From IMG/VR virus record IMGVR_UViG_3300026078_000024, positions 28,878-92,877 of that record: a stretch of 64,000 bases of DNA, one strand, 5' to 3'. The stretch's first letter is position 1, and each line of letters opens with the position of its first letter. Of this stretch, positions 25,088 through 32,317 are shown piece after piece. The notes under the pieces were generated by a model. That model had not been told where the DNA came from and did not search any database. It saw nothing but the letters and a program-made list of their open reading frames with translations. A program made the translations under genes and the position numbers. The stretch is from a virus.

Positions 25088-26001
25088 TCCTTCTCTGGTT
25101 CAAGATCATCTCGTACAAGATCTACAAGATGATCACCAAGGAACCCTCGAACCGTGCCGACACAGGGGCAGAGATCGATGTTCCGCGCGCACACGTGAGC
25201 TGTGATCATTGCCTGCACGAGGCGCACGACCGGTCGTGTGCGGAGTGCGGGTGCACGGCGCGACCGGACCTCCCGGACGGGGATGCAGGCGTGCATGTCG
25301 GCCTCGACCCGTCCGCTCCCGGCGGTATCGCTCCGGTGTTCGCCCGGGACGCCCTCCGTCTGGCGGCTCTCGACGAGGACCGCCGGGCGCGGGAGGAGGC
25401 CGCCGGTCTCGACCCGTCACGGTGCCCGTGCGGCGGCCGTCACTTCCCCTCCGCCGACGCGTGCCGGTGGTGCCTGTGCCACGACCCGAGCCGGGTGAAC
25501 CACCTGAGCCAGGAAGCGGTGGACCGTCTCCGGTACGACATGAGCGTCCCCCCGTTCCCGACCCACCCCGTGGCAGAGATCATCCGGAACAGCTACCGTC
25601 CGTGCTCGGTGTGCGGCGCGCCGGACCATGCCGGGGTGACCCACCCCGGGACCGTGGACGGGATCATGGACACCGGGCGCGAGCGGTTCCCCGGACTGGA
25701 GACGATCACCCCGGAGGACGTCCACGCCGAGATCATGGACAGCTCGCCCGCTAAAGAGATCGTTGTGTGTGGCAGGTGTGGTCACCCCGACCACGGGGCC
25801 GGAGACGGCCGCTGCGCCTTCCAGGTGGCAAGCCGGATGCAGGACGAGGGGTTCCACATGTGCCCCTGCACCGTTCCCCGACATGACCCGCACAAGTGCG
25901 AGCATCAGGTGAGTGAGCATGTGGACAGCGGCTGCATGGTGACCGGCTGCCGGTGCGAGTCCTCGTACGGCACGGCTTGCGGCCGGGAGGGGAACTCATG
26001 A
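25084..26001 (+). CDS. Large Cys/His-rich multi-zinc-finger protein
   Basis: 305 residues from ATG at 25084. At least five metal-binding clusters are visible: CDHC...CAECGC (near 40-58), CPCGGRHF...CRWCLC (near 118-136), CSVCGAPDH (near 177), CGRCGHPDHGAGDGRC (near 230), and CPCTVPRHDPHKCEH...CRC at the end. The CxxCGxPDHxG pattern recurs, suggesting duplicated modules. No enzyme motif is evident. It precedes a series of very small genes. Function unknown; a binding scaffold is possible. Confidence 0.6.
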   Translation: MILLWFKIISYKIYKMITKEPSNRADTGAEIDVPRAHVSCDHCLHEAHDRSCAECGCTARPDLPDGDAGVHVGLDPSAPGGIAPVFARDALRLAALDEDRRAREEAAGLDPSRCPCGGRHFPSADACRWCLCHDPSRVNHLSQEAVDRLRYDMSVPPFPTHPVAEIIRNSYRPCSVCGAPDHAGVTHPGTVDGIMDTGRERFPGLETITPEDVHAEIMDSSPAKEIVVCGRCGHPDHGAGDGRCAFQVASRMQDEGFHMCPCTVPRHDPHKCEHQVSEHVDSGCMVTGCRCESSYGTACGREGNS

Positions 26002-26153
26002 TCTTCCTTGAGGTTCTCGCGGCTGCGTGCTGGATCTTCTACACCTTCTGGAAGTTGATGAAGGTGGTCCTCGACCCGCGTCTCGACTGGTCCGTCTCGC
26101 CCCTCGCCCTCATGTTCCTCACCGTCCTCGACGTGCGCAGGAAGCTGGCGTGA
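25998..26153 (+). CDS. Small membrane protein
   Basis: 51 residues from ATG at 25998, coupled to the upstream stop. Two hydrophobic segments (MIFLEVLAAACWIFYTFW and LALMFLTVL) flank a short charged loop, so one or two membrane spans are possible. Not recognised. Confidence 0.5.
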   Translation: MIFLEVLAAACWIFYTFWKLMKVVLDPRLDWSVSPLALMFLTVLDVRRKLA

Positions 26154-26287
26154 TGTGGTGGTGGGTGGTCGGCATGCCGGTCCTGTGGTTCCGCCGGTTG
26201 CTGTGCCGCGCCGGTCTCCACGACGACATGACCGACGAGTTCGGCGGCTACTCCCCGGTGTGTTTCCGGTGTCACGAGAGGATCTGA
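26153..26287 (+). CDS. Small Trp-rich membrane-associated protein
   Basis: 44 residues from ATG at 26153, which overlaps the previous TGA by one base; GTG at 26150 is an in-frame alternative. A hydrophobic MWWWVVGMPVLWF head is followed by a basic patch (RRLLCRAGLH) and a CFRCHERI metal-like end. Unknown function. Confidence 0.45.
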   Translation: MWWWVVGMPVLWFRRLLCRAGLHDDMTDEFGGYSPVCFRCHERI

Positions 26288-26289
26288 CC

Positions 26290-26400
26290 ATGAAGGTGTG
26301 CTGCCCCAACTGCCACAGCGAGGACGTGAAGGCATCCCCGTCCGGCACGATCTTCCGGTGTCTCGCGTGCCTCTACTCGTGGGTGGTGGCACCGGCATGA
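26290..26400 (+). CDS. Tiny zinc-ribbon protein
   Basis: 36 residues from ATG at 26290. CCPNCHSEDVK and FRCLACLYSW form a compact CxxC...CxxC ribbon spanning nearly the whole protein. The stop overlaps the start of the nuclease-like gene. Such minimal ribbons are common in actinophages; role unknown. Confidence 0.5.
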   Translation: MKVCCPNCHSEDVKASPSGTIFRCLACLYSWVVAPA

Positions 26401-26864
26401 GGGCGCGCCGTGCCGAGCACCCGGGGATCACGTTCCGGTCCAAGCTCGAAGCCCAGTGGTCGGCGATCTTCGATGAGATGGGGTGGACATGGGAGTACGA
26501 GCCCGTCCGGTTCGATCTTCCGTCCGGGATCTACATTCCCGACTTCAAGATCCGCCCACGGGCCGGTGATCCGTTCTGGGTGGAGATCAAAGGACCATGG
26601 CCGAACGCCCGTGAGTTCGAGGTGGCGACGGAAGTCAACATCTACGCACAGACTCCGTTGATCATTCTGTCCGGAGACGTGCCACGGCAGATCAACGGCG
26701 GCACGGCGTGGTGGTTCGACCCGGCAACCGACCGGTGGTCCATGCTGCGCTCCGAGGAGGGCCTGATCCGGGTGTTGTGGCCGGACGCGGCCGACCGGCC
26801 GGAACGTCTCGCCGGGTGGGATGACGTCCTGGAGAACGGACGCCGGGCGGAGATCATCACATGA
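26397..26864 (+). CDS. PD-(D/E)XK endonuclease-fold protein
   Basis: 155 residues from ATG at 26397. The sequence has the small phage nuclease layout: SKLEAQWSAIFDEMGW (catalytic Glu helix), WEYEPVRFDL, then IYIPDFKI (Asp) and FWVEIKG (ExK). These give E...D...ExK of the PD-(D/E)XK fold. Possible jobs are branch or end processing in replication and packaging, or host DNA degradation. It is not adjacent to the terminase genes. Length (about 150) suits stand-alone members. Confidence 0.75.
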   Translation: MRARRAEHPGITFRSKLEAQWSAIFDEMGWTWEYEPVRFDLPSGIYIPDFKIRPRAGDPFWVEIKGPWPNAREFEVATEVNIYAQTPLIILSGDVPRQINGGTAWWFDPATDRWSMLRSEEGLIRVLWPDAADRPERLAGWDDVLENGRRAEIIT

Positions 26865-26910
26865 GGCGACGTGGTCGCCGGACCTACTCAACGAGGAGCC
26901 CTGATGGATC

Positions 26911-27063
26911 ATGTGCTACATCCCGCGCTGGTACGAGACGGTTCGCGAGGCGAATGAGATCATGCTCCGGCAGTGGCGCCGGGGCGACTGGCGGTTCGGT
27001 CATGTGGAGTGGTGTGCGCAGCACCACGCCTACCACCTCATGAAGGGCGTGGTCCGTGTTTGA
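26911..27063 (+). CDS. Small basic/aromatic protein, unknown
   Basis: 50 residues from ATG at 26911 with GAGGAG 13 nt upstream. The sequence is rich in Trp, His and Arg (RQWRRGDWRFGHVEW). It overlaps the next GTG start by 8 nt. Coding is supported by placement in an otherwise unbroken coupled run; family not recognised. Confidence 0.45.
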   Translation: MCYIPRWYETVREANEIMLRQWRRGDWRFGHVEWCAQHHAYHLMKGVVRV

Positions 27064-27271
27064 GGAACTGAAGATCAGGATCAGACAACGGGGGATCGAT
27101 GTGTTCGGCACGGTGCACGTCGTGCAGCTCGAAATGCCGATGATCGATTACGACACGGACGGTGTGCCGGAGAACGTGGAGGCGTTGATCCGGAAGATCT
27201 TCGAAGAGAAGTTCCCCGGCGCGGTGCAGGACCCGTTCACCGAGGTGGACCGGGATACCCTCCGGCCATGA
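27056..27271 (+). CDS. Small acidic protein, unknown
   Basis: 71 residues from GTG at 27056. Alternating strand/helix pattern (IDVFGTVHVVQLEMPMI, then VEALIRKIFEEKFPG) suggests a small alpha/beta fold. The stop overlaps the next ATG. Not recognised. Confidence 0.5.
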   Translation: MFEELKIRIRQRGIDVFGTVHVVQLEMPMIDYDTDGVPENVEALIRKIFEEKFPGAVQDPFTEVDRDTLRP

Positions 27272-27474
27272 ACAATCCTTCGGATGTTCTTCCGAACAAA
27301 GAACTGAAGGCACTGGCGGCACATCACCGCCGGTGCCTTCTCTGCCGCTATCTGTTCGGGTGCCGTGTCTCCGACCGTCTCCTCACCGCATATCATCACT
27401 CCGTTCACATCCCCATGGAGGCGCCCGGTGCTCCGGTTCCTGCGGTACGAGAAGATCCCCCTCGACGAGCTTGA
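27268..27474 (+). CDS. Small Cys-containing protein overlapping dpdA
   Basis: 68 residues from ATG at 27268 (ATGA overlap). HHRRCLLCRYLFGCR may bind a metal. Its last 47 bases overlap the probable start of the ParB-DpdA gene at 27428, which is unusually long for this genome, so either this gene or that start may be mis-set. Confidence 0.4.
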   Translation: MNNPSDVLPNKELKALAAHHRRCLLCRYLFGCRVSDRLLTAYHHSVHIPMEAPGAPVPAVREDPPRRA

Positions 27475-28813
27475 TCTCTTCCCCGGCAACGCGAACGTCG
27501 GCAACGTCCCGGCGATCGTGGAGTCCTTGATCGAGAATTCACAGTTCCGCAGTCTGATCGTTCGCGAGGTGGACGGGCGGCACGTGGTCATGGCCGGGAA
27601 CCATACGAAGCTGGCCATGGTCGAACACGGCGCACAGCTCTGCGACCGGGCGCGGCGGCACGCCGAGAACCCGGACGACAACCCTGCGTGCGGCCTGTGC
27701 GTGGACGATCAACCGTTCGACGGTCGGCCACGGTGCGAGATCTACGAATGCGACGACGACGATGCGATCAAGGTCAACGTCGCGGACAACCGGATCCAGG
27801 AGTTCGGGCACCGGGACGATCAGCTTCTGGCCGACCAGCTCGGCACGTTGGAAGATCTCGCGGGCACCGGTTACGACTACCACGACTACGAGTCGATCAC
27901 GCACCGCCTCTTGGAGGGCAGCTACATAGATCAGCAGACGGCGGAGGTACTGGCCACCCAGGAACCGGTGAGCGCCCCGGAGCCGGGAAGCCAGGCACCA
28001 CCCGACCCCCCTCGGGTCATCTCCCGCACCGTCCCCCTCGACGCCATGTTCTGTTGCCGCTACAACTCGATCTCCCTCGCGGCGTACGAGATGGGTTTCC
28101 TGCCCGGCATGATCTCGTCCAAGACCGATGCCTGGCGCAAGATCCTGGACCGCAACCCAGGCATCCGTATCGGTCTCATGGACAACGACTGGCACGACTA
28201 CGATCATGCCGCGCACATCGCCGGGGTGACGGAGGCGAAACCGAAATACGCCACGGTCCGGGACGTCATGACCAAGGCGCAGTGCGAGGCGGCCGGGGTG
28301 GAGTTCTTCCCGGTCGAACAGATCCTGGACATGGCGGCCGAGGTCGCGGAACACGCCGACCACGTGATCGTGATCCCGAAGTACGACTGCCTTGACAAGA
28401 TCCCCGAAGAGTACGTGATCGGGTTCTCCGTGCCCACGTCCTACGGCGGTACCCCCATGCCCGCCTCGATGCTCCAAGGACGCCGGGTCCACCTCCTCGG
28501 CGGATCATGGAAGAACCAGCGCGCGTTCCTGGAGATCCTCGGCGAGGACGTGGTGTCTCTGGACAACAACCACGTCTTGAGGATCTGCGAGTTCGGGAAC
28601 TTCTCGTTCCCCGACGGGTCCACGTCCCGTCTCGCCAATCTCGACCCACGGATGCCGCGCACCTGGCAGGCCGCCGCGATCTTGTCTCTTGCCTCCATCC
28701 GGGACGAACTCAACGCCCGGTATGCGGCAGGGATCACGTCGGCGGCCGACGAGGTGCCGGACGTGACGGAGTACGTGCACGACGATCAAGAGGACAACGA
28801 GGAGACGGAATGA
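27428..28813 (+). CDS. dpdA: ParB domain fused to DpdA-type DNA guanine transglycosylase
   Basis: 461 residues from GTG at 27428 behind GGAGG. Residues 1 to about 110 form a ParB/sulfiredoxin-type domain (IPLDELDLFPGNANV, then VVMAGNHTKLAM). From about 200 onward the sequence resembles TGT-like phage proteins of the DpdA group: FCCRYNSISLAAYEMGF, RIGLMDNDWHDYDH (candidate catalytic Asp residues), IVIPKYDC, and RRVHLLGGSWKNQ, like the HLLG segment of tRNA-guanine transglycosylases. DpdA enzymes swap guanine in DNA for a 7-deazaguanine base. The operon encodes the base supply. The ParB part may select DNA sites. Confidence 0.75.
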   Translation: MLRFLRYEKIPLDELDLFPGNANVGNVPAIVESLIENSQFRSLIVREVDGRHVVMAGNHTKLAMVEHGAQLCDRARRHAENPDDNPACGLCVDDQPFDGRPRCEIYECDDDDAIKVNVADNRIQEFGHRDDQLLADQLGTLEDLAGTGYDYHDYESITHRLLEGSYIDQQTAEVLATQEPVSAPEPGSQAPPDPPRVISRTVPLDAMFCCRYNSISLAAYEMGFLPGMISSKTDAWRKILDRNPGIRIGLMDNDWHDYDHAAHIAGVTEAKPKYATVRDVMTKAQCEAAGVEFFPVEQILDMAAEVAEHADHVIVIPKYDCLDKIPEEYVIGFSVPTSYGGTPMPASMLQGRRVHLLGGSWKNQRAFLEILGEDVVSLDNNHVLRICEFGNFSFPDGSTSRLANLDPRMPRTWQAAAILSLASIRDELNARYAAGITSAADEVPDVTEYVHDDQEDNEETE

Positions 28814-29202
28814 CCAAGGTTCTCGGAGAACGCACGAGCGCCCCGATCAAGGCGGCGGATCTCGACGTGATCGACGTCGACAACCTCGCCCGGCCGGTGC
28901 GCTACACCACCAAGGAGCTGAACGCCCTCTGCCCGGTCACCGGCCAGCCGGACCAGTACGAGGTGATCATTCAGTACGACGCGCCGGGGAAGACGATCGA
29001 GTCCAAGTCCCTGAAGCTCTACCTCTGGTCGTTCCGGGACCGGGGGATCTTCGCGGAGGATCTCGCCGCGACGATCGCGAAAGATCTCTGCAAGGCGTTG
29101 CGGTTCCCGGTCCGGGTGCATCTCACGCAACAGGTCCGGGGCGGGTTGGTCCTGGAGGTCGACGCGTTCGGAGAACCGGTCATGGGGAGTGACGACGTAT
29201 GA
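28810..29202 (+). CDS. queF: QueF-family preQ0 reductase
   Basis: 130 residues from ATG at 28810 (ATGA overlap with dpdA). The tunnel-fold signature is clear: LCPVTGQPD has the nucleophile Cys41 and acid Asp48. ESKSLKLY (64-71) is the NADPH-binding QueF motif that archaeal QueF-L amidinotransferases lack. The usual HE pair is AE here (Ala82-Glu83), so the conserved His is missing. QueF reduces the nitrile of preQ0 to the aminomethyl of preQ1 with two NADPH. If active, the phage base would be preQ1 or a derivative. Length matches unimodular QueF. Confidence 0.85.
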   Translation: MTKVLGERTSAPIKAADLDVIDVDNLARPVRYTTKELNALCPVTGQPDQYEVIIQYDAPGKTIESKSLKLYLWSFRDRGIFAEDLAATIAKDLCKALRFPVRVHLTQQVRGGLVLEVDAFGEPVMGSDDV

Positions 29203-29882
29203 AGGCGATCATCTGTTTCTCCGGCGGGATGGACTCCACCGTCCTCGCCACGTCGTACCTCCACCAGGGGTACAAGCTGGGCCTGTTGTCGTTCGACTAC
29301 GGGCAACGCCACAAGGCGGCCGAGCTGGCGGCCGGTGCGCGCGTCGCCGGGTATCTCGACAACCTCGGCATCGCGCCCGTGTCCCGCCAGGTGGTCGATC
29401 TCGGGGTCCTCGGGGATCTCCTCCCCGGTTCCGCGTTGACGGATCCGGAGGTCGACGTGCCGGACGGGCATTACGCGGCCGAGACGATGCGCGCCACCGT
29501 GGTCCCGAACCGCAATGCGATCATGGCGAACATCGCGATTGGGGTTGCGTCGGCGGTGGAGGCGGACGTGATCGCCCTCGGGATGCATGCCGGGGACCAC
29601 GCGATCTACCCCGACTGCCGACCCGAGTTCGTCCGGGCGTTGCGTCAGACCATGGTCCACGCCCTCAAGGGGTTCCACACCCCGCGTCTCGACACGCCGT
29701 TCATCGGCATCAGCAAGACCAACATCGCCCGCCTCGGGGACACCCTCGGCGCGCCGGTGCATCTCTCCTGGTCCTGCTACAAGGGCGGCGATTTGCACTG
29801 CGGCACCTGTGGCACGTGCACAGAGCGCAAAGAGGCGTTCAAGGACGCCGGTGTCCATGATCCGACGGAGTACCTGGCGTGA
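29199..29882 (+). CDS. queC: 7-cyano-7-deazaguanine synthase
   Basis: 227 residues from ATG at 29199. The PP-loop SGGMDS (8-13) binds ATP. The C-terminal zinc site uses Cys193, Cys201, Cys204 and Cys207 in CYKGGDLHCGTCGTC. VVPNRNAIMANIA is the conserved substrate-loop block. QueC converts 7-carboxy-7-deazaguanine and ammonia to preQ0 at the cost of ATP. There is no extra amidotransferase domain, so an archaeosine-type Gat-QueC route is not indicated. Overlaps queF and queD by 4 nt. Confidence 0.95.
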   Translation: MKAIICFSGGMDSTVLATSYLHQGYKLGLLSFDYGQRHKAAELAAGARVAGYLDNLGIAPVSRQVVDLGVLGDLLPGSALTDPEVDVPDGHYAAETMRATVVPNRNAIMANIAIGVASAVEADVIALGMHAGDHAIYPDCRPEFVRALRQTMVHALKGFHTPRLDTPFIGISKTNIARLGDTLGAPVHLSWSCYKGGDLHCGTCGTCTERKEAFKDAGVHDPTEYLA

Positions 29883-30256
29883 GCTACACGATCTGCAAGA
29901 CGTTCCGGTTCGAGGCCGCGCACCAGTTGCACGGCCTCCCGCCGGACCACCAGTGCGCCCGGATGCACGGCCACTCCTACCGGATCGACCTGGAACTCAC
30001 TGAGTTGGGTGCCGAGTTGGACTACCCCGGGTTCGTGGTCGACTTCGGGCGCCTGAAGCCGTTCAAGGAGTGGATCGACAAGACCCTCGATCACCGCGTC
30101 CTGAACGAGATCCTGCCGGTCGAACCGACAGCGGAGAACCTCGCCGCATGGATCTTCTCCGTGGTCGAGATCGCCCTCCCGGAATGGATCTCCGGCAAGG
30201 TCGCGGCCGTGAGGGTCCACGAGACCGAGACATCCTGGGCGGAGTACCGGCCGTGA
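29879..30256 (+). CDS. queD: 6-carboxytetrahydropterin synthase
   Basis: 125 residues from GTG at 29879. The zinc ligands are His15, His30 and His32 (FEAAHQLH, MHGHSY); Cys26 is the catalytic thiol. LDHRVLNE and ETETSWAEY give the conserved Asp/His and Glu. QueD makes CPH4 from dihydroneopterin triphosphate supplied by FolE. Complete and of normal length. Confidence 0.95.
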   Translation: MSYTICKTFRFEAAHQLHGLPPDHQCARMHGHSYRIDLELTELGAELDYPGFVVDFGRLKPFKEWIDKTLDHRVLNEILPVEPTAENLAAWIFSVVEIALPEWISGKVAAVRVHETETSWAEYRP

Positions 30257-30900
30257 GGCCCGACTCCGTGGACAAGATCGTCGTCCAGTACTTCGGTGCC
30301 GTGACGGCGCAGCGGTTCGAGTACCGGGGCGTGGTGCACGACGTGCCGCGCCTCACCGTCTCCCCCGGCCTCCTGCGCGGTTACACCTGCCCGGCCGGAT
30401 GCGGCGGGTGCTGTCCCCGCTTCTCGTTGGACTACCTGCCGACCGAGACGCGGCCGGACGGCACCACGCCCCGGATGATCGACTTCAACGGGTACCAGGT
30501 GGAGATCTTCTCGGATCTCCAGGACGACCACCGTTCCGACCGCTGCCGGAACCTGATGCCCGACGGCCGGTGCGGCATCCATCCGGTCCGCCCGTTCTCG
30601 TGCGACTTCGAGCTGATCCGGTTCATGGCCCGGCCGGGCACGGCGCACATGAATCAGCGCCTGTTCTCCCGTGGGTGGAACATGAAGCGCACCGACGGCG
30701 GCCGGGGCGCCAAGTGCGAGATGCTCCCGGCCGACCCGTCCACCGTGGCGGACGTGATCCGTAAGCTCGGCCGTCTGGCGGAATGGGCCGACCACTTCGG
30801 GATCTCCACCCGCACCGGCCTGATCGTCGACTGGGTGGAGAAGATCAAGGACGATCCCATGTCGGCCGACAACCTCGTCCTTCCGGGGAGGTCGCGGTGA
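30253..30900 (+). CDS. YkgJ-like cysteine-cluster protein
   Basis: 215 residues from GTG at 30253 (GTGA overlap with queD). CPAGCGGCCPRF near residue 48 and RCRNLMPDGRCGIHPVRPFSCDFE near 95 carry the CxxGCxxCC, Cx(n)C and RPxxC pattern of the YkgJ family (predicted zinc/iron-sulphur chelating). Members are of poorly known function, some linked to protein or peptide modification. It is inserted between queD and queE with overlaps on both sides, so a role in making or altering the deazaguanine base is plausible. That is inference from context. Confidence 0.7.
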   Translation: MRPDSVDKIVVQYFGAVTAQRFEYRGVVHDVPRLTVSPGLLRGYTCPAGCGGCCPRFSLDYLPTETRPDGTTPRMIDFNGYQVEIFSDLQDDHRSDRCRNLMPDGRCGIHPVRPFSCDFELIRFMARPGTAHMNQRLFSRGWNMKRTDGGRGAKCEMLPADPSTVADVIRKLGRLAEWADHFGISTRTGLIVDWVEKIKDDPMSADNLVLPGRSR

Positions 30901-31652
30901 GCTACCAGGACAACCACGACACCGTGACCCCGTCTCTCGTCGTCTCGGAGATCTTCGGGCCGACCGTGTCCGGCGAGGGCGCGACGTTGGGGCGCCGGTG
31001 CGGCTTCCTCCGCCTCATGGGCTGCAACCTTCACTGCACGTGGTGCGACACGGCGTACACCTGGGATGCGCGCCGGTTCGATCTCGTCGCGCAGGGCCAC
31101 CGGATGACATGGCCGGTGATCGTGGAGCAACTGATCGCGATGAACGTCGACCTGGTGATCGTCTCCGGCGGAGAACCTCTCCTCCACCAGGACCAGCGGG
31201 CTTGGGAGTTGATCCTCCGCTCCCTGACCGGCGCCGGTATCGGGGTCGAGGTCGAGACGAACGGTACGAAGATCCCGAACCAGGCCAGCCGGGACTTCGT
31301 GCGCCGGTTCACCGTCTCCCCCAAGCTGGCGCACGCCGGTGATCCCGAGTCGGCGCGCATCGTGCCGGAGGCGATCGGTGCCTTTCGGCTGATCATGGAC
31401 CAGCTGGGTGAGTGGAAGGACAGGGTGATCTTCAAGTTCGTGTGCGCCACCCCGGAGCACGTGGCCGAGGTGCAGCGCTGGGTGAAGATCTTCCAGATCA
31501 GGCCGGAGTGCGTATGGATCATGCCGGAGGGCGTCGACACTCCGGCCTTGTGCGATCATCTGGCTGTGATCACGGATCCTGCCGTGGCTGCCGGGTTCAA
31601 CGTCACGACCCGCCTCCACATCCATGTGTGGGGCGACGAAAGAGGCCACTGA
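30897..31652 (+). CDS. queE: 7-carboxy-7-deazaguanine synthase (radical SAM)
   Basis: 251 residues from GTG at 30897. IFGPTVSGEGATLGRRCGFLRL is the QueE N-terminal block. The iron-sulphur cluster motif is Cys43, Cys47 and Cys50 (CNLHCTWC). VSGGEPLL binds SAM and VEVETNGT lies on the barrel. It converts CPH4 to 7-carboxy-7-deazaguanine by radical rearrangement. All key motifs are intact. Followed two bases later by folE at a TGATCATG junction. Confidence 0.93.
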   Translation: MSYQDNHDTVTPSLVVSEIFGPTVSGEGATLGRRCGFLRLMGCNLHCTWCDTAYTWDARRFDLVAQGHRMTWPVIVEQLIAMNVDLVIVSGGEPLLHQDQRAWELILRSLTGAGIGVEVETNGTKIPNQASRDFVRRFTVSPKLAHAGDPESARIVPEAIGAFRLIMDQLGEWKDRVIFKFVCATPEHVAEVQRWVKIFQIRPECVWIMPEGVDTPALCDHLAVITDPAVAAGFNVTTRLHIHVWGDERGH

Positions 31653-31654
31653 TC

Positions 31655-32290
31655 ATGTGCACTGACGCCTGTTCCGAGATGCATACCTACATCCCCGGTT
31701 GTGATCTCTCCGTGGGTTTCGCCGCGCCGACGGCGGCCGACATGTTCCGCGACGGCATGCGCGGCATGTTCTCGTACCTCGGTCTCGACCCGGACGGCGA
31801 GGAACTGGTGGACACCCCCGGCCGGTGGATCCGGGCCATGGAAGAGTTCACGCAGGGGTATCAGGAAGATCCCGGTCGGATCCTGGAACGGACCTTCCCC
31901 GTGGCCCGGTCCGGCGCGGAACCAATCGGCGTGTCCCATATCCCGTTCACGTCCATCTGTGCCCACCACCTGTTGCCGTTCTCCGGCACGGCGATGATCG
32001 CCTACATGCCCGGCGAGGGTGACCGGGTGGTGGGTCTCTCCAAGCTCCCGCGTCTTCTCGACGCGTTCGCCCGACGTCTCCAGACCCAGGAACGGATCAC
32101 GGTGCAGATCACCGAAGCGATCGACAAGCATCTGTCGCCCCGGGGTGCGGCGTGCGTGATCCGGTCCGAACACGGGTGCCTCGCGCACCGGGGAGCACGG
32201 AAGCCCGGCGCGGTCATGGTGACCTCGTCCTTTACGGGATACTTCAGAGATCCGGACCGTCGGCGGGAGCTTCTCGACCTCATGCGGTGA
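31655..32290 (+). CDS. folE: GTP cyclohydrolase I
   Basis: 211 residues from ATG at 31655. LVDTPGRWIRAMEEFTQGY, the zinc motif CAHHLLPF, KLPRLLDAFARRLQTQERIT and GCLAHRGARKPGA are the standard FolE blocks in order, with the second zinc Cys in GCLAHRG. It hydrolyses GTP to dihydroneopterin triphosphate, the entry substrate of deazaguanine synthesis. Last recognised base-synthesis gene of the operon. Confidence 0.93.
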   Translation: MCTDACSEMHTYIPGCDLSVGFAAPTAADMFRDGMRGMFSYLGLDPDGEELVDTPGRWIRAMEEFTQGYQEDPGRILERTFPVARSGAEPIGVSHIPFTSICAHHLLPFSGTAMIAYMPGEGDRVVGLSKLPRLLDAFARRLQTQERITVQITEAIDKHLSPRGAACVIRSEHGCLAHRGARKPGAVMVTSSFTGYFRDPDRRRELLDLMR

Positions 32291-32317
32291 GATTTGGATC
32301 TAGAAGGAAATTGAATC

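Noticed and set aside
26861-27043. 60-codon frame starting at the ATG overlapping the PD-(D/E)XK gene stop
   Set aside because: Ser/Arg/Thr-rich shadow composition; the frame starting at 26911 has better codon use and coupling.
28810-29202. Archaeosine-type QueF-like amidinotransferase
   Set aside because: The NADPH-binding motif ESKSLKLY is present, which archaeal QueF-L proteins lack, so a reductase is the better call.
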